From assembly GCF_963924675.1 (NCBI RefSeq), contig NC_089220.1, positions 48,556,639 to 48,620,638 of the forward strand: a DNA stretch of 64,000 nt, given 5' to 3'. Source of the DNA: Phocoena phocoena (lineage: Eukaryota > Chordata > Mammalia > Artiodactyla > Phocoenidae). This document shows positions 34,640 to 46,294 of the stretch, one piece after another (position 1 is the first letter of the stretch; every line of letters begins with the position of its first letter). Made by a program: the position numbers and the translations under genes. Below the pieces are notes generated by a model. The model was not told the DNA's origin, searched no databases, and worked only from the letters and a program-made list of their open reading frames with translations.

Positions 34640-34742
34640 CATCCATCCATCTTTCCGTCTATCCATCCGTTCATCCATTCTCTATCCATTCATCCATCCT
34701 TCCATCCATCCACTAGCCCATCCATTCAACCAACCATCCACC
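34640..34742. repeat. (ATCC)n microsatellite, imperfect
   Basis: About 100 bp of ATCC/TTCC/TTCATCC units. The Pro/Ser/His/Ile-repeat frame over it is an artefact. Confidence 0.95.
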
Positions 34743-34913
34743 TCAATATGTCATACACTGAACTATGGGCTGGGAATCCAAAGACCATGGGGACATGGCC
34801 CCTGCCTTCCGAGCACCCACTTTCATCTGGGTTTACTTGGCAACCACACCTGGAATATAAGCACCTCCTACACACAGCTCTTTAAATGATTAAATATCAC
34901 AAGCATAAATACA
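34743..34913. other. Non-coding DNA, L2-like text
   Basis: The text gtcatacactgaactatgggctgggaatccaaagaccatg-type sequence weakly resembles antisense L2. Not certain. Confidence 0.35.
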
Positions 34914-35078
34914 TCAGTGGTGCTCAGATATTAACGTCAATACAAATCACCTGGGGTTCTCCTTAAACTGCAGATTCTGATTCAGAGCTGGGCAGTGAGA
35001 TTCCCCATTTCTAATTACCTCCCAGGTAATGCTGATGTTGCCAGTCCTTGGACCACACTTTGAAAGCCAAGGTTTTAT
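34914..35078. repeat. MER5A-type hAT-Charlie MITE
   Basis: The left end is cagtggtgctcagatatt. Internal landmarks are acaaatcacctggggttctc, gcagattctgattcagagct, cctcccaggtaatgctgatg, ttggaccacactttgaaagc. A nearly complete copy with a degraded right end. Confidence 0.85.
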
Positions 35079-36180
35079 AGTACATCGAGATGACACTGAA
35101 GTCTGGAGTTTTGAACACCAGAAAGAGTCAATCTTCATAAATTCAGGGGTAAATACCCCACCACCAAGTTCACTTTTCTTATCCTGCTTCAGGGAAACGT
35201 CTTTACAGAAATGGTTTAGGCTTTAACTTATTATATGACCCCTATCTTTCCCACACAATTTCCCTTCCAAAAATTAAGAGTTCAGTTGATTTTTTTTTTT
35301 TCTATTTCATAGAGCTTCTTCAATTTTCTCTCAAGAAAGGCAAACTGTGGCTTCAGAAATCCGCTGAGAATTAGAAGCACTTCAGAACAAGGGGGAGGGG
35401 ATCCGGAGCTAATTACACTAAGCCTGCAGGCTGTGTCAGGAATCCATCACCATCACGTTTGCCTTGTAGTGCAGACCCACAGAGGCACCTGCAATTAATT
35501 CTGATGGCTACAAGCCACAGGGTACCTAACAGCTTCTGGGGGGTTAAGAATGAATTAGGGATCTTCCATTTAAAAGGCCCCAGGAAAAAAATGGGGACAG
35601 ATGCCAGATATGTTTACATTACTTATAGGGCTTAGCAATCATGAAGACTCCCATTTATTTTCTGGCAATGCCACTTTTTAATTTTCCCATGTTTTTAAGT
35701 GGCACTTGTCCTTTGGTGTCACAGTTACACTGCCTTAATGCTACTTTTGCATATAATGAGAATTCCTTTCTTTCTAAGATCCAGAAATCTTTGGGTGTCA
35801 TTCTTTCCTAGGAGAAAAGAAATTGGTAATGATCTTCACCATTTGATGTTGGGCACACATTTTATTTTTTAGTAAAAGATTTCACAGCAACACCTCATTA
35901 ACATTCTGTGTATTTCAAAATGAATACTATATGATACTGTTTATAAAGCTGGATTGGTACACAGTTTCTAGTTCAATTACAAAAGACCCAAGATATATTT
36001 TTTCAGGGCCACACAGAGTGCAATCTAAACTCAAAATCTTTGGGAAATATGCCCACACTCCAAGATGCTTACAGATGTGCCTCTTTTTGGTAAAATAAAC
36101 TCTTCTTAGGTTTGGTGTTTCCTTGGCACTGTCACAAGATGACTGCATCATATTTAATGGTGAATGCATACACGTATACG
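35079..36180. other. Unique DNA; candidate conserved non-coding segment at 35330-35560
   Basis: No repeat is recognised. The part at 35330-35560 has balanced composition and homeodomain-type TAAT cores (agctaattacac, gcaattaattctg). That pattern suits, but does not prove, a developmental enhancer. No convincing coding frame. Confidence 0.35.
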
Positions 36181-36192
36181 CATCTGTGTGTG

Positions 36193-36685
36193 TATATATA
36201 TATATATATATGGAATATACTCAGCCATAAAAAGGAATGAAATAATGGCATCTGTAGCAACATGGATGGACCTAGAGATTATCACACTCAGTGAAGAAAG
36301 CCAGACAGAGAAAGACAAATATCATATCGATATCACCTATATGTGGATCTAAAAAAAATGATAAAAATGAACTTATATACAAAACAGAAATAGACCCACA
36401 GAAACAGGAAACAAACTTATGGTTACCAAAGGGGAAAGGGGGAGAGGGATCACTTAGGAGTTTGGGATTTTTATATATATATATAAAATAGATAACCAAC
36501 AAGGACCTACTATATAGCACAGGGGACACAGGGAACTATACTCGATATTTTGTAATAACCTACAAGGGAAAAGAATTTGAAAAAGAATATATATATATAT
36601 GTATATGTATAAAACTGAATCACTTTGCTATGTATCTGAAACTAACACATTATAAATCAACTATACTTCAATTAAAATTTTTTTC
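36193..36685 (+). mobile_element. 5'-truncated L1 3' UTR
   Basis: It starts in the (TA)n tract (36190-36212), then gaatatactcagccataaaa, acatggatggacctagagat, agccagacagagaaagacaa, tatggttaccaaagggga, aacaaggacctactatatag, tttgtaataacctacaaggg, and ctgaatcactttgctatgta. It ends with atcaactatacttcaattaa. The 3' end is of the cetartiodactyl type. A small duplication (caggggacacagggaac) lies in the middle. Confidence 0.93.
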
Positions 36686-38621
36686 TAATTTAATGGTGAG
36701 GATAAAAGTGAGCACCACAGTGATTAAAAACAAATCGCATTTGAGCATGACACCATACGAAAGAAAGTTCTCAGAGGATAGAAAAATGGTTTACTTAAAT
36801 CACTCCATACCAATAAGCACTGTGGGGTTCTCAATGTCCACTGCCAGAAGATGCATTTTGTTAGGGCACATCAGGCTGGGATATGACTCATGGAATGTCA
36901 CTTCAAGACTATTACAGAATGTGCATATGATATAAACCAGAAGTGGCTGCATTTTAACCTCTGTGACTCATGCATTATGGACTGTAGTTTCAAGAAAAGG
37001 TTAGGAAATCAGGATGCCACCGGGTGCAGGCTGAACAAACTTTCAGCCAAGAGAAACAGAAGCATCAGCTTCCCAGGAGAGACCATGATGCAGAGCCCCA
37101 TACATTACCTTAAATACTAGAACTATGTAAGTCTCTGGAGTTACAACTCCATGTAACTATGGATACTCTCTGAGGGTAGAGGGTTTTGTGTTTTTCTCTC
37201 TCTCTCTCTTTTTTTTTTTTTTCTGGTGTAAATATTTAAACTTCTCCATAACATTAGAGTTACAACTTACTTTCCTGGAATGAAATTCTAAAACTAATTT
37301 GACAGCCAAACACTCTGTGGGATTTCTACAAGCCAACAGGTTTGTTTCCATTACGGAACACCCAAAGTTTTTACGTCTCTCAGTTTTTGCTATGTTACTG
37401 TTTCCCAGACCTCTAAGAACAGAGGGGCTCTAGTTCTTAGTTAACAAGGGAGGCACCAAGAGCATACTAGGAAGATTCACCTATTATCTGAACTGTCAAT
37501 TTGAAATCTGCCTGACAGGCGGTGTTATAAAAATGTTTACTAGCATTTGCTTTTGAACACTCTTTCACCTGGGGTTTTCAAAATCAGTTCCCTATGGAGA
37601 TACTACCTCTATTTATGCTTCTTTACAACTAAAGTCTTTAATGGCATCAGAAGTACTCAAGGCTGAAACCCAGCCTGAGAAGGTTATTGTCAAGAAGTGT
37701 ACTCAGGCTCTACATGTAGACATGAGTTATTGTCAATATCTGTTCAATTATAGTGAAGATGATTTATAGTGGACAATTGGTTTTTTCTTGCCTAGCATTT
37801 TTTTGTTACCTCCATCTCATCTTTCTAGTGTAATACCACTGCAATTTTTTGGAGGGTGAATTATCTCCATCCTATTATGCACTGTCTGTTAGGGCTCTCA
37901 AACTGGATCAGGCATGTGACAGTTCAATCAGAGTGAATGTCAGGAGTTTTGCAGGAACTATAAGAAAAATGGTATTCTCTTTCCCGGTGGGCATGATTTT
38001 GGAAAGATCTTTCTACTTTAAAGGTGGAGTTTGGACCTGCGGGGGATGCCCCATGGAGACTGCGAATGGGGCTAACACAGTAGGAGGCAGAGAAATTCAG
38101 CGTCATGAGCTGGTAAGAGCCCTGCAGTAAGCTGTGTTTGAAAACAGACCCATCCCCAGATTCTTACTTCTGGAACCAATAATTCACTTTTTGGCTTAAG
38201 ATGCTTTGGACCAGGAATTCCATAGTTTGTTACAGATATCCAGAATTGTCAGATTTTTCTACCAAGTGTTAAGAATTGTTCATTATTTTGTCACTTGTCA
38301 CTTATAATGAAATTTCAATGAGCTGTCTCAAGGAAGACAGAAGGGGGGGGCAAACATTTTGAATTTAGATATATTCCCCTGTTTTCACTTTTTCACAACT
38401 TTCATCCTTTTCTTTTTCTCTCTCATCAAATATTTTGTCAGGATTAAGATGCTAATAAGCACTTCAGTGAGGTGATTAGATCTCAGCATAGTCCCTGGTG
38501 TGCTGTTAGTGAAATCGTCAAATTGGGGCAAGAGAAAAAGAACATAGATGATTTATCGATTTGATAAGTAAACAACTGAGAGTTGGTTGCATTTGTTTTG
38601 AATAGAATGATGATGATGCTA
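36686..38621. other. Unique non-coding DNA
   Basis: About 1.9 kb. It includes a CT/T polypyrimidine tract at 37194-37222 and a G8 run near 38343. Frames at 36630-36935 and 37849-38130 have no domain. Confidence 0.4.
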
Positions 38622-38730
38622 ACAATAATAGCTAGCCTTTCTCGAATGCTTTCTGTATGGGGAACACAATGCAAAGTGCTTGACATTAACTCATTTTATC
38701 CTTAAACCTACTTAGGAGGCAGTGGTGTGC
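38622..38730 (-). repeat. MIR SINE fragment
   Basis: The order aacaataatagctagccttt, caatgcaaagtgcttgacat, taactcattttatccttaaa fits antisense MIR. Confidence 0.65.
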
Positions 38731-38757
38731 TGACAAACCAATGCTGGGGGAGGGGGA

Positions 38758-39538
38758 GTGTGATATTTTGATTTATGATATGAAATATATATTTGGTCTT
38801 TGTCCTTGTTTCTAGCACAGAGCTCCTAAAACCCTTGGAATTTCTAAAGCGCAGGGAGTGATGAAGGTGTCTTTTGTTATGTTAATGAGGTGACTTTTGG
38901 AATGCTCCTTGATCACTTAAGGATGAGTACTGGTCAGCAGAGGAACCAGCCACTTGATTAGAGAGTCGGAACTTTCAGTCCCATCCCCCTGACCTCTGGG
39001 GACGAGGGAGAGCCCAGAAGTTGAGTCAATCACAACAGTGCCAATGAGTTAATCAACCATGGCTATATAATGAAGCCTCCACAAACACCTAAAAGGACTG
39101 GGTTCAAAGAGCTTCCAAGTTGGTGAACACACAGGGATTTGGGGAGAATGGCCCACTCCAAGAGGGCAGGGAAGCTCGGCGCCCCTTCCCACATACCTTG
39201 CCCTGTGCATCAATTCTATCCTGCTGTTCCCGAGTTGTATCCTTTTGTAATAAACCAGTAATCCAGTAAGTACAGTGTTTCTCTGGGTTCTGTGAACCAC
39301 TCTAGCAAATTAATCAAAACTGAGGAAGGGGTCTTGGGAACCCCTAAGTCAGTCGGTAAGAAGTAGGTGGGGCGGGAAGGAAGGCAGTCTTGTTGGACTA
39401 AACCCTTAACCTGTGGAATCTGATGCTATCTCCGGTAAATAGTATCAGAATCAAGTTGAATTGTAGGACACCCAACTGGTGTCCCAAGCATTGCTTATTG
39501 GTATGAGGGAAACCACCTCCCCCCACAAACACATACAC
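38758..39538 (+). mobile_element. LTR-like element (probable solo ERV LTR), family not named
   Basis: The sequence has the parts of an LTR in order. There is a TATA-like ctatataatg (39063-39072), then ccttgccctgtgcatcaatt. The poly(A) signal tgtaataaaccagtaatcca (AATAAA at 39249-39254) comes next. U5-like text follows: aaccacctctagc-type, ggaatctgatgctatctccg, ttgaattgtaggacacccaa. I recognise the block as an interspersed mammalian LTR but cannot name it. No internal viral genes lie beside it. The boundaries are estimates and no TSD was found. Confidence 0.6.
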
Positions 39539-39734
39539 AATAGAATTGGGTCCAGGAACCTAATTTAGGGAGGGAACCCTGGTTTACAGAGTTTGCCAAT
39601 TTCTGTGGTATAAATACTCTCACCAAGGCTGATTTCAAGCAGCCAATGGTTTAAACATTGGCTTAAAAAATTCTTGCATACTTAACAATTAGGCCTTGGC
39701 AGCTAGTCTAATAGACTCCAATACAACACTGGAG
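39539..39734. other. Non-coding DNA
   Basis: Nothing recognised. Confidence 0.4.
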
Positions 39735-39830
39735 GAACCAGAATCCCAGAGACTGTGCAACTTACCCAAACCCAGCAGTTTGTAAACCCTGGTTTGTGCC
39801 ACTCCAGAGCCCACACTCAATCTCTACATC
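39735..39830 (-). repeat. MIR SINE fragment
   Basis: The text gcaacttacccaaacccagc and gtgccactccagagcccaca is the tRNA-side half of an antisense MIR. Confidence 0.5.
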
Positions 39831-40849
39831 CCTTTCTCATCATGGGGCAGGTTTTCACTGTCTATTTGAGAAAAGCATATGGGAAAGTATTTCAAATATC
39901 CTTTGCATTTAGATAAATTATATTTAGTGGGACCATTTAAAGAGCATTTGAGTTATCTGTATTTTATGGATAAAGGGAAAGACTTTATATTAAATATGGC
40001 ATTTGTATTAACCACTATGAGTAACAGTCACCAAGCTCTTCTGCTACAGAATGTTTTGAAGATAATTTTTCTATGTCTAGTATGTCTGGGAATGTTAACG
40101 AAAATTGAAGAAATGATTAAGAAAGAATGGAGCACCACTTAAGGATGATTTATCAGCATGTTTCAGCTCTAAATCCTATCCTAACTCAAGTGTTGCCATG
40201 TTTCTTAATCTTACTACAAGCCTTTCCAAGAGGTTTCCAGGAAATTTATGTGTGGGTTTTGAGCCCATGAAAACTACTGAGTTAAAACCATGGATTTAAA
40301 ATCATTGTAATTGTGTGTGTGTATGTGTACGTCTATGTGTGTACATCACTACCAAATATTCCCATACTATGGAAAATTAAGTAAATTATAACTGATAAGA
40401 TATAACCCACAGTACTTCCCTTTCATCACCCATGCAGGCCTGACTACAGAGTCTTTCTTGACTCACAAGTAAAGGATTTTGCATATATTGCTTATTATTT
40501 CAATCTAAGACTGAAAACCACAACAAAGTAAAATTGGTAACAATTATAAATATTAGATAATTGACATCTTAGCACAGCAGAGCTATTAGGGTTCACTAGA
40601 TAACAGGCATGAAAGCACTTTGGAAAATTCAAGGCACTGTACAAATGTGACGAATTAGTATTGAGTAAAAAAAAAAAATCACTCAAAGATAATTTCTCCG
40701 CAGCTCAATTCATACACCTTATTTTCAAACTGTAAATGTATAACAAAGTAGAAACTTCCCTACTAAATACACATAATAGAAGAACTAATAACTAAATGTG
40801 GCTCTAGGAGCTATATATTTTGTGTATATTTTAAGAAGCATCATTTTAG
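39831..40849. other. Unique non-coding DNA
   Basis: The 87-codon frame at 39879-40142 has no signature. A (GT)n-like patch is at 40310-40345 and an A11 run at 40667-40677. Confidence 0.4.
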
Positions 40850-41338
40850 TGTCGACTGAAAAACTGCACAATGTGAGAGCTGTGAGTTAAGTTTTATTTG
40901 GGGCAAAATGAGGGCTATAGCCCGGGAGACAGTATTTCAGATAGCTCTGACAAACTGCTTCAGAGAGGCAGGCGGGAAGGTCAGTACATATGTGATTTTG
41001 GTGAAGGGGAATACAGGCAATCAAGCGCATATTTTTGCAGAAGGTTGCTGCTAGTCTCGTGAAGGTTACTGCTACTCACAAGGAGCAGTTGTCACCGTGA
41101 AGGATTTTAGTGCTTTTCTAGATATGAGGAGATGCAAGAATTGGGCTCATAAAGTCTTCTCCTGAAAACATCTAACTATCTGAAGGTCTGTTCTGCCAGT
41201 TTTTCCCAGGGCACAGAGTGCCACATTCCTGGTCTCCACGCTGAACTCCTTTCAGGGTGTGCTGAGGGTCAGTGATCGCAGCAGCTTGTGATTTAATCCT
41301 TGTAGCGGCAGATGGCAAGTGCCAATTTTTAGCTGGCA
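40850..41338 (-). mobile_element. Solo LTR, ERV1-like, antisense (artiodactyl LTR type)
   Basis: Read on the minus strand, the 489-bp block starts with TG at 41338 and ends with CA at 40850. It has an AATAAA-type poly(A) signal (in caaataaaacttaactcac) about 50 bp before its end. Both features are as expected for an LTR. The flanks ttag (40846-40849) and ctag (41339-41342) would be a 4-bp duplication with one mismatch, fitting class I ERVs. It resembles an LTR common in artiodactyl genomes (BTLTR1-like, from memory). No gag, pol or env remains beside it. Confidence 0.65.
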
Positions 41339-41938
41339 CTAGTTTTTAGGAATCTTGATCATACCTCCATCCCTTAATAAAGATATTATTTCTCTATAGG
41401 AACTAAGATAGAATTTTATATGTGAATATTTAGGTCAATTGTTGAGTTTTAAAGACCTCATACCATTAAGAAATTATTGTTAACTTTATTTAGGTAGGAT
41501 AATCACATTGAGATTATATTTTTAAAACATTTCTTCTCTGTTGGAATTACATAATAAAATATTTATAGATGAAATAATATGGTGTCTGGAATTTGCCTCA
41601 AAATATCTGGGAAGGGAGATGTGAGTGGAGGGCATAGATGAAAGAGATTGGCCATATGTTGATAAAAGTTGAATCTGTGCTGATGGACACATGGAGTCTG
41701 TTTACTAGTGAAAGAGTTTTTATATGTTTGAAGCTTTCCATAATAACAGTTTAAGAAACCCAACTTGTACCAATATTTCAAACACTGTAGAACGTTTCTA
41801 AGGGCTGAATAAAAGGATATGGGAAGGATTAATTGCCAAAATACCCACTTTTACTGACCTTACTGACCGACTTTTGTCCATTCTAGTCCCTACTCACACA
41901 TTGCTGCCAGAATTATATTTCTAAAACTTAAATTTATG
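41339..41938. other. Unique non-coding DNA
   Basis: AT-rich. Nothing recognised apart from the last 50 bp before the SINE, which look like ordinary unique DNA. Confidence 0.4.
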
Positions 41939-42155
41939 GGTTTCCCTGGTGGCGCAGTGGCTGAGAGTCCGCCTGCCGATGCAGGGGATGCGGGTTTGTG
42001 CCCCGGTCCGGGAAGATCCCACGTGCCACGGAGCAGCTGGGCCTGTGAGCCATGGCCTCTGAGCCTGCACGTCCGGAGCCTGTGCTCCGCAACGGGAGAG
42101 GCCACAACAGTGAGAGGCCTGCATACCACAAAAAAAATAAAATAAAATAAAATAA
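41939..42155 (+). mobile_element. CHR-2-like SINE (copy 6)
   Basis: The head ggtttccctggtggcgcagt, B-box-like gggtttgtgcccc (one change from the usual gttcg), and tail module ending gaggcctgcataccac are followed by an (AAAAT)n tail. It abuts an L1 fragment with no clear TSD, so either it landed at the L1 5' end or a rearrangement removed one flank. Confidence 0.93.
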
Positions 42156-43064
42156 AGAAAATATAAATAACTTCTACAACTCAACAACAAAAAGGCAAAC
42201 AACACAACACAATTAAAAAAATGAGCGTAGGACCTGAATAGACTTTTCTAAAAAGAAGATATACGAATGGCCAGCAAATACATGAAAAGATGCTCAACAT
42301 CATTAGTCATTAGGGAACTCCAAGTCAAAACTACAAGGAAATATCACTTCACACCCTGTAGCATGGCTGTAAGAAAAACAACAACAACAACCCCTCAAGG
42401 GCTGTTGAGGATGTGGAGCAATTAGAACATGCATATGTTGCCAATAGGAATGTAAAATGGTGCGACCACTGCGCTCAATAACTTGGCAGTTCCTTAATAA
42501 GTTAACACAGAGTTACCACACGACCCAGTAATTCCATTTCTAGGGGTATACCCAAAATAACTGTAAAAAGTGTTCAAACAAAAACTTGTACACGAATGTT
42601 CATAGAGACACTTCTCACAATAGCCAAAGGAGGAAACACCCAAATGTCTATTAACTAATGACTGGATAAAAAAAAAAAATGTGGTATATCATACAAAGGA
42701 GCATTATTCAGCCATGAAAAGGAATGAAGCACTGATACATTCTACAACATGGGTGAAACTTGAAAGCATGCTAAGTGAAAGGAGCCAGACACAAAAGGTC
42801 ACATATTGTATGATTCCGTTTATAGAAAAGATCTAGAACAGTCAAATCCATAAAAACAGAAAGCAGATCGGTGGTTGACAGAAACTGGGGGGATGTGCTT
42901 AGTGGGTGTGGGGTTTCCTTTTGGGGTGATAAAAATCTTCTAGAAATAGATAGTGATGCTGGTTGCATGACACAGTGAATGTACTAAATGTTACGGAATT
43001 TACACATTTAAATGGTAACAATGGTAAAGTTTATGTTATGTGGATTTTACCAAAATAAAAAATG
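42156..43064 (+). mobile_element. 5'-truncated old L1 3' region
   Basis: Sense L1 landmarks: ttctacaactcaacaacaaa, gaatggccagcaaatacatg, aaaagatgctcaacatcatt, gttaccacacgacccagtaa, attccatttctaggggtata, tattattcagcc-type text, atgattccgtttatagaaaa, and the 3' end gtggattttaccaaaataaa. Diverged from the young L1s here. The ORF2 frame is broken throughout. Confidence 0.9.
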
Positions 43065-43099
43065 ATGTTTTCCAAGTCCACTTCCAGATATTATATTTT
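43065..43099. other. Short spacer
   Basis: Nothing recognised between the L1 end and the MER5A half. Confidence 0.4.
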
Positions 43100-43196
43100 G
43101 GGGCACCCGGTATGGGGCCTAGGTGTATGTAGTTTTCATACATACCCAGGCAATCTGGTGTAGGTGGCCTTGGGAACATACTTTGAGAAACACTGA
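43100..43196. repeat. MER5A 3' half
   Basis: The text cccaggcaatctggtgtagg, tggccttgggaacatacttt, gagaaacactg is the right half of a MER5A, including the terminal repeat. Confidence 0.65.
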
Positions 43197-43659
43197 TATA
43201 CTGTTTCTCCAGTTATTTAATTATTTCCATGATAAAAAGCCTCATACTACATAATTTAGCATGGAAAATGCCTGAGACATCACACACTACTCTTCCAAAG
43301 TTCTTACTTCTTAAGATGGAAAACAGTTAACAACTTTAAATGATATTTCTCCAGGGCCTGGTTACATAAGCATGTGGACTCCACACTCAAAATGTCCCAT
43401 GACATCTGGAATCACAGTCCTGTTACATGATCGAGGCTCATCTCTCCTATGCCCCTGATATCCTTTTCCTCTCTCTCATGCTTCAATACTTTTTTCTACT
43501 GTTTCTTTCCTCACAGCCTAAAACCATGCAGAGGTTTCTGCATCTTAATAAGGGACCTTCCTTGATCTCTGCTCAAATCCACACAGAGCCAAGATCCTTG
43601 AAAAACCACTGGGTGTCTTCTCTCTCCACTTCCCTCTGCCTTCCACCTCCCAACCCGTA
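43197..43659. other. Unique non-coding DNA
   Basis: The 98-codon frame at 43427-43723 runs into MIR and has no domain. Confidence 0.4.
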
Positions 43660-43790
43660 TCCTGATTTAATCCTCAGAGCAGCCCTAGGAGACTTGTACT
43701 GTCCTTATTCCATTCTACTATGAAGAAAATGAGTCCTAGAATGATTAAGTAACTATTCAAGTTCATATAAACAGCAAATGTTAAAGAAAA
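43660..43790 (-). repeat. MIR SINE fragment
   Basis: Antisense MIR order: gatttaatcctcagagcagc, ttattccattctactatgaa, gaaaatgagtcctagaatga, ttaagtaactattcaagttc. Confidence 0.75.
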
Positions 43791-43844
43791 AAAAATCAAA
43801 TGCAATCTCTATATCCCAAACTCTTAAACAGATCAGGGATATAA

Positions 43845-44000
43845 TAAGCTCTACCAGGATATAAGCTCCATGAGAACAGGAGCTTTGTGCCCTTAAAAAC
43901 AAAACACACACAAAAAAACAGTGAATACTATTCTTTCCCTTGAATCTGTAAGAGTAGCTTAATCGATGCTCAGTGAATACTTATGGAATCAAAACAGCAT
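43845..44000 (+). repeat. L2-like 3' end, sense, interrupted
   Basis: The text ggatataagctccatgagaa, caggagctttgtg, then gatgctcagtgaatacttat reads as an L2 3' end. A (CA)/A-rich patch lies in the middle. Confidence 0.6.
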
Positions 44001-44804
44001 ATCAATGATAGGTAAAGCTTTGAGAGTGGAGGATATTTAAGGAAGAAAATCCAAGTTCAATAGGGCTTGATCCATTTAGAGAGGTAATGGTTTGCAAATG
44101 GTTAAACTCAAGTAAAGTCATCCTGATTTGGAAGTCTGCCACCATTTTTGTCCCAGGGAATTTTGTTGGGTAGCAACTGGAAACTTGCCCATGAACATTC
44201 AAAAACCTCTGGTCTGAGACACTTGCATCTACATTAGCGACAGAGACGGGAAAAGTTCAGAAGAAAGGACTCTAAATTGTGACTTAGTTCTTTTTATTAA
44301 AGACGTAATCTGAAATAGGAAGGAAGATAAGAGAGGGTAACTTCTACATGGTATTTATCTTAACATATCAGTCTAAGAAAGTATATAAACGCATTTGAAT
44401 GTTGTGCTTTTACAAACTACCTCTTTCATTCTTGTTTCAATGTAAATCCCTAGTATTTTAAAATTTCCTTTGATAAGGCTTTGAAAAACCACAGCTAGTA
44501 AGATGTATTTTTCACTTTTGAATTATTTTCCTTTAAATATTATTTTGTTGACAGTAAAACAATGATTTGATTTATTTACCTATGGAATTTATCCATAATT
44601 AATTAATTACCTATTCTAAACAACTAAAATTAAATATTCTAAATATTTGCACCCTGTGGTATAGGAGACAGAATGGAGGTATGAGCATCAGGATGAAATA
44701 AAAAACATAGGAAAGGAGCTTAGTTCATTGGACTGTAAAATCTACCTAATTTGCAAAACTGATTTGGCTTGCATTGTCTTACTTAAGATGGTCTACTTTT
44801 CACT
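44001..44804. other. Unique non-coding DNA
   Basis: AT-rich from 44300 on. Nothing recognised. Confidence 0.4.
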
Positions 44805-44905
44805 GAGCCCTACGCTCTGAGCCAGGCATTGTGCCAGATGACATAGATAAAAACACAAAGCAGAGTGTTCCCTACCATGATGGTCTTGCAGCTTCATGAG
44901 GTAAT
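44805..44905 (-). repeat. L2-like 3' fragment
   Basis: The text gccaggcattgtgccagatg, agtgttccctaccatgatgg, cttgcagcttcatgagg fits antisense L2. Confidence 0.5.
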
Positions 44906-45864
44906 GTTTCACTATAGCTAAAAGATCTCAAAACCCGTAGAACAAAACCCAATTTCAGATGTGTAAGGATTATCCAAAATACAGGCTAAAGTGAAAAATC
45001 TCTACTTCCCAACCTTCTTTCACTACATGCAAATATTTTCTTCCCATGTCACCCGACAACTGGAACATGGATTTCAAGAATAGGACAGGAAGATTATCCC
45101 ACACTGACAGAGCTGCAAGCTCTCCTCATCTTTGCTTCATTTTTCAGACACTTAGCCACTCTTCCCTCTGTTCTCTATTACCCTTAACCTTAATGCTTCC
45201 ACCTGAAGCACCACAGTTGAACCCAGACTTTGAAGAGAATTCCAACTAAGGAACAAAACCATGTTCTAACTATTGTCAGTGATATCTTGAAAAACTCAGA
45301 GTGGGCAGTGATTGGAAGGCTCTAAAGTACTGTCTCAGGACGCCAGCACACAAAGTGTGTTTTCTGTTGCAGTGTTCCAAGGAAATATTTTTCTTGCCAG
45401 TCACTGGAACAGCTGGTTGGGGATTTCCCTATTTTGTTAGACTGAATTAACTTGGCAAGAAAAATAGATGAATCTTTTAAACCCTCTTCCCCTCCTTCCC
45501 CCCACAAGTCAGCTGTACCTCATGGAAGGTAAAAAGCAAATAAGAAGTCAGACTGTGGTTATTCATCTACAAATGACTCAAATGACTGGGTCTCCCTTTC
45601 TGGGTTTCCCACCACCATGTAAGGAGGTTAAACAGGAGAAAAAAAAAAAATATCCATGTTACCAGCTACATACTCAAATGCTTCTGCTCTCCAAAGACAA
45701 TGAAATTCCATTCCAGAACTTAACTCCCCAAAAGGAGACCAGATTGGTTATACAGATGGTATGTGCCCTACCTTCAATTTGTTCCTCCACCCCCACTTCA
45801 CCCTGCTCAAAGTTCTTAATGATGGCCATATTTCTCCAATGCTAACCACTCACTAATTTTTTTC
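44906..45864. other. Unique non-coding DNA
   Basis: A 125-codon frame at 45468-45845 is the longest, but has no signature and crosses an A11 run. Pyrimidine-rich patches are present. Confidence 0.4.
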
Positions 45865-46235
45865 ATTCAACAAGTAGTTTAGTTGTTAACATCCACTATA
45901 TGCCAGGCATAGTGATGAGAATTATAATACTGAGAAAAATCAGACAGGGGCTTATAGTCTGTTGGAAAAGAATGACATTGGTTAATGTGTAACACAAATG
46001 AGAACATAAGCTGTGTTGGTCAAGGAAAAATACAGTGTTATGACAACTTACATAAAAGGACCAGATATGGACTGAAATGGGTGTAGCTCAAGGAGACAGA
46101 GCTGAAGGATGAGTCAACCATGTGGAAGCATGCAGGAGAAGGGTGAGATCTAGGCAGAGGAAACAGCATGTGCTAAGGCCCTGTGACATGAGGGAGATTG
46201 GCATGTTAGAGAAACTGAAAGAAGATCAGAGAGGG
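45865..46235 (-). repeat. L2-like LINE fragment, about 370 bp
   Basis: The landmarks attcaacaagtagtttagtt, ctatatgccaggcatagtga, cagacaggggcttatagtct, gtgagatctaggcagaggaa, acagcatgtgctaaggccct, and gcatgttagagaaactgaaa follow the familiar antisense L2 order. Confidence 0.6.
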
Positions 46236-46294
46236 TAGAATTCAGAGGATAAGGGGGAGAGTAATGCAAAATGGAGCTAGATCTACCAAAACAG

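Noticed and set aside
34599..34889. 96-codon frame rich in His/Pro/Ser/Ile
   Set aside because: It is the translation of the (ATCC)n microsatellite.
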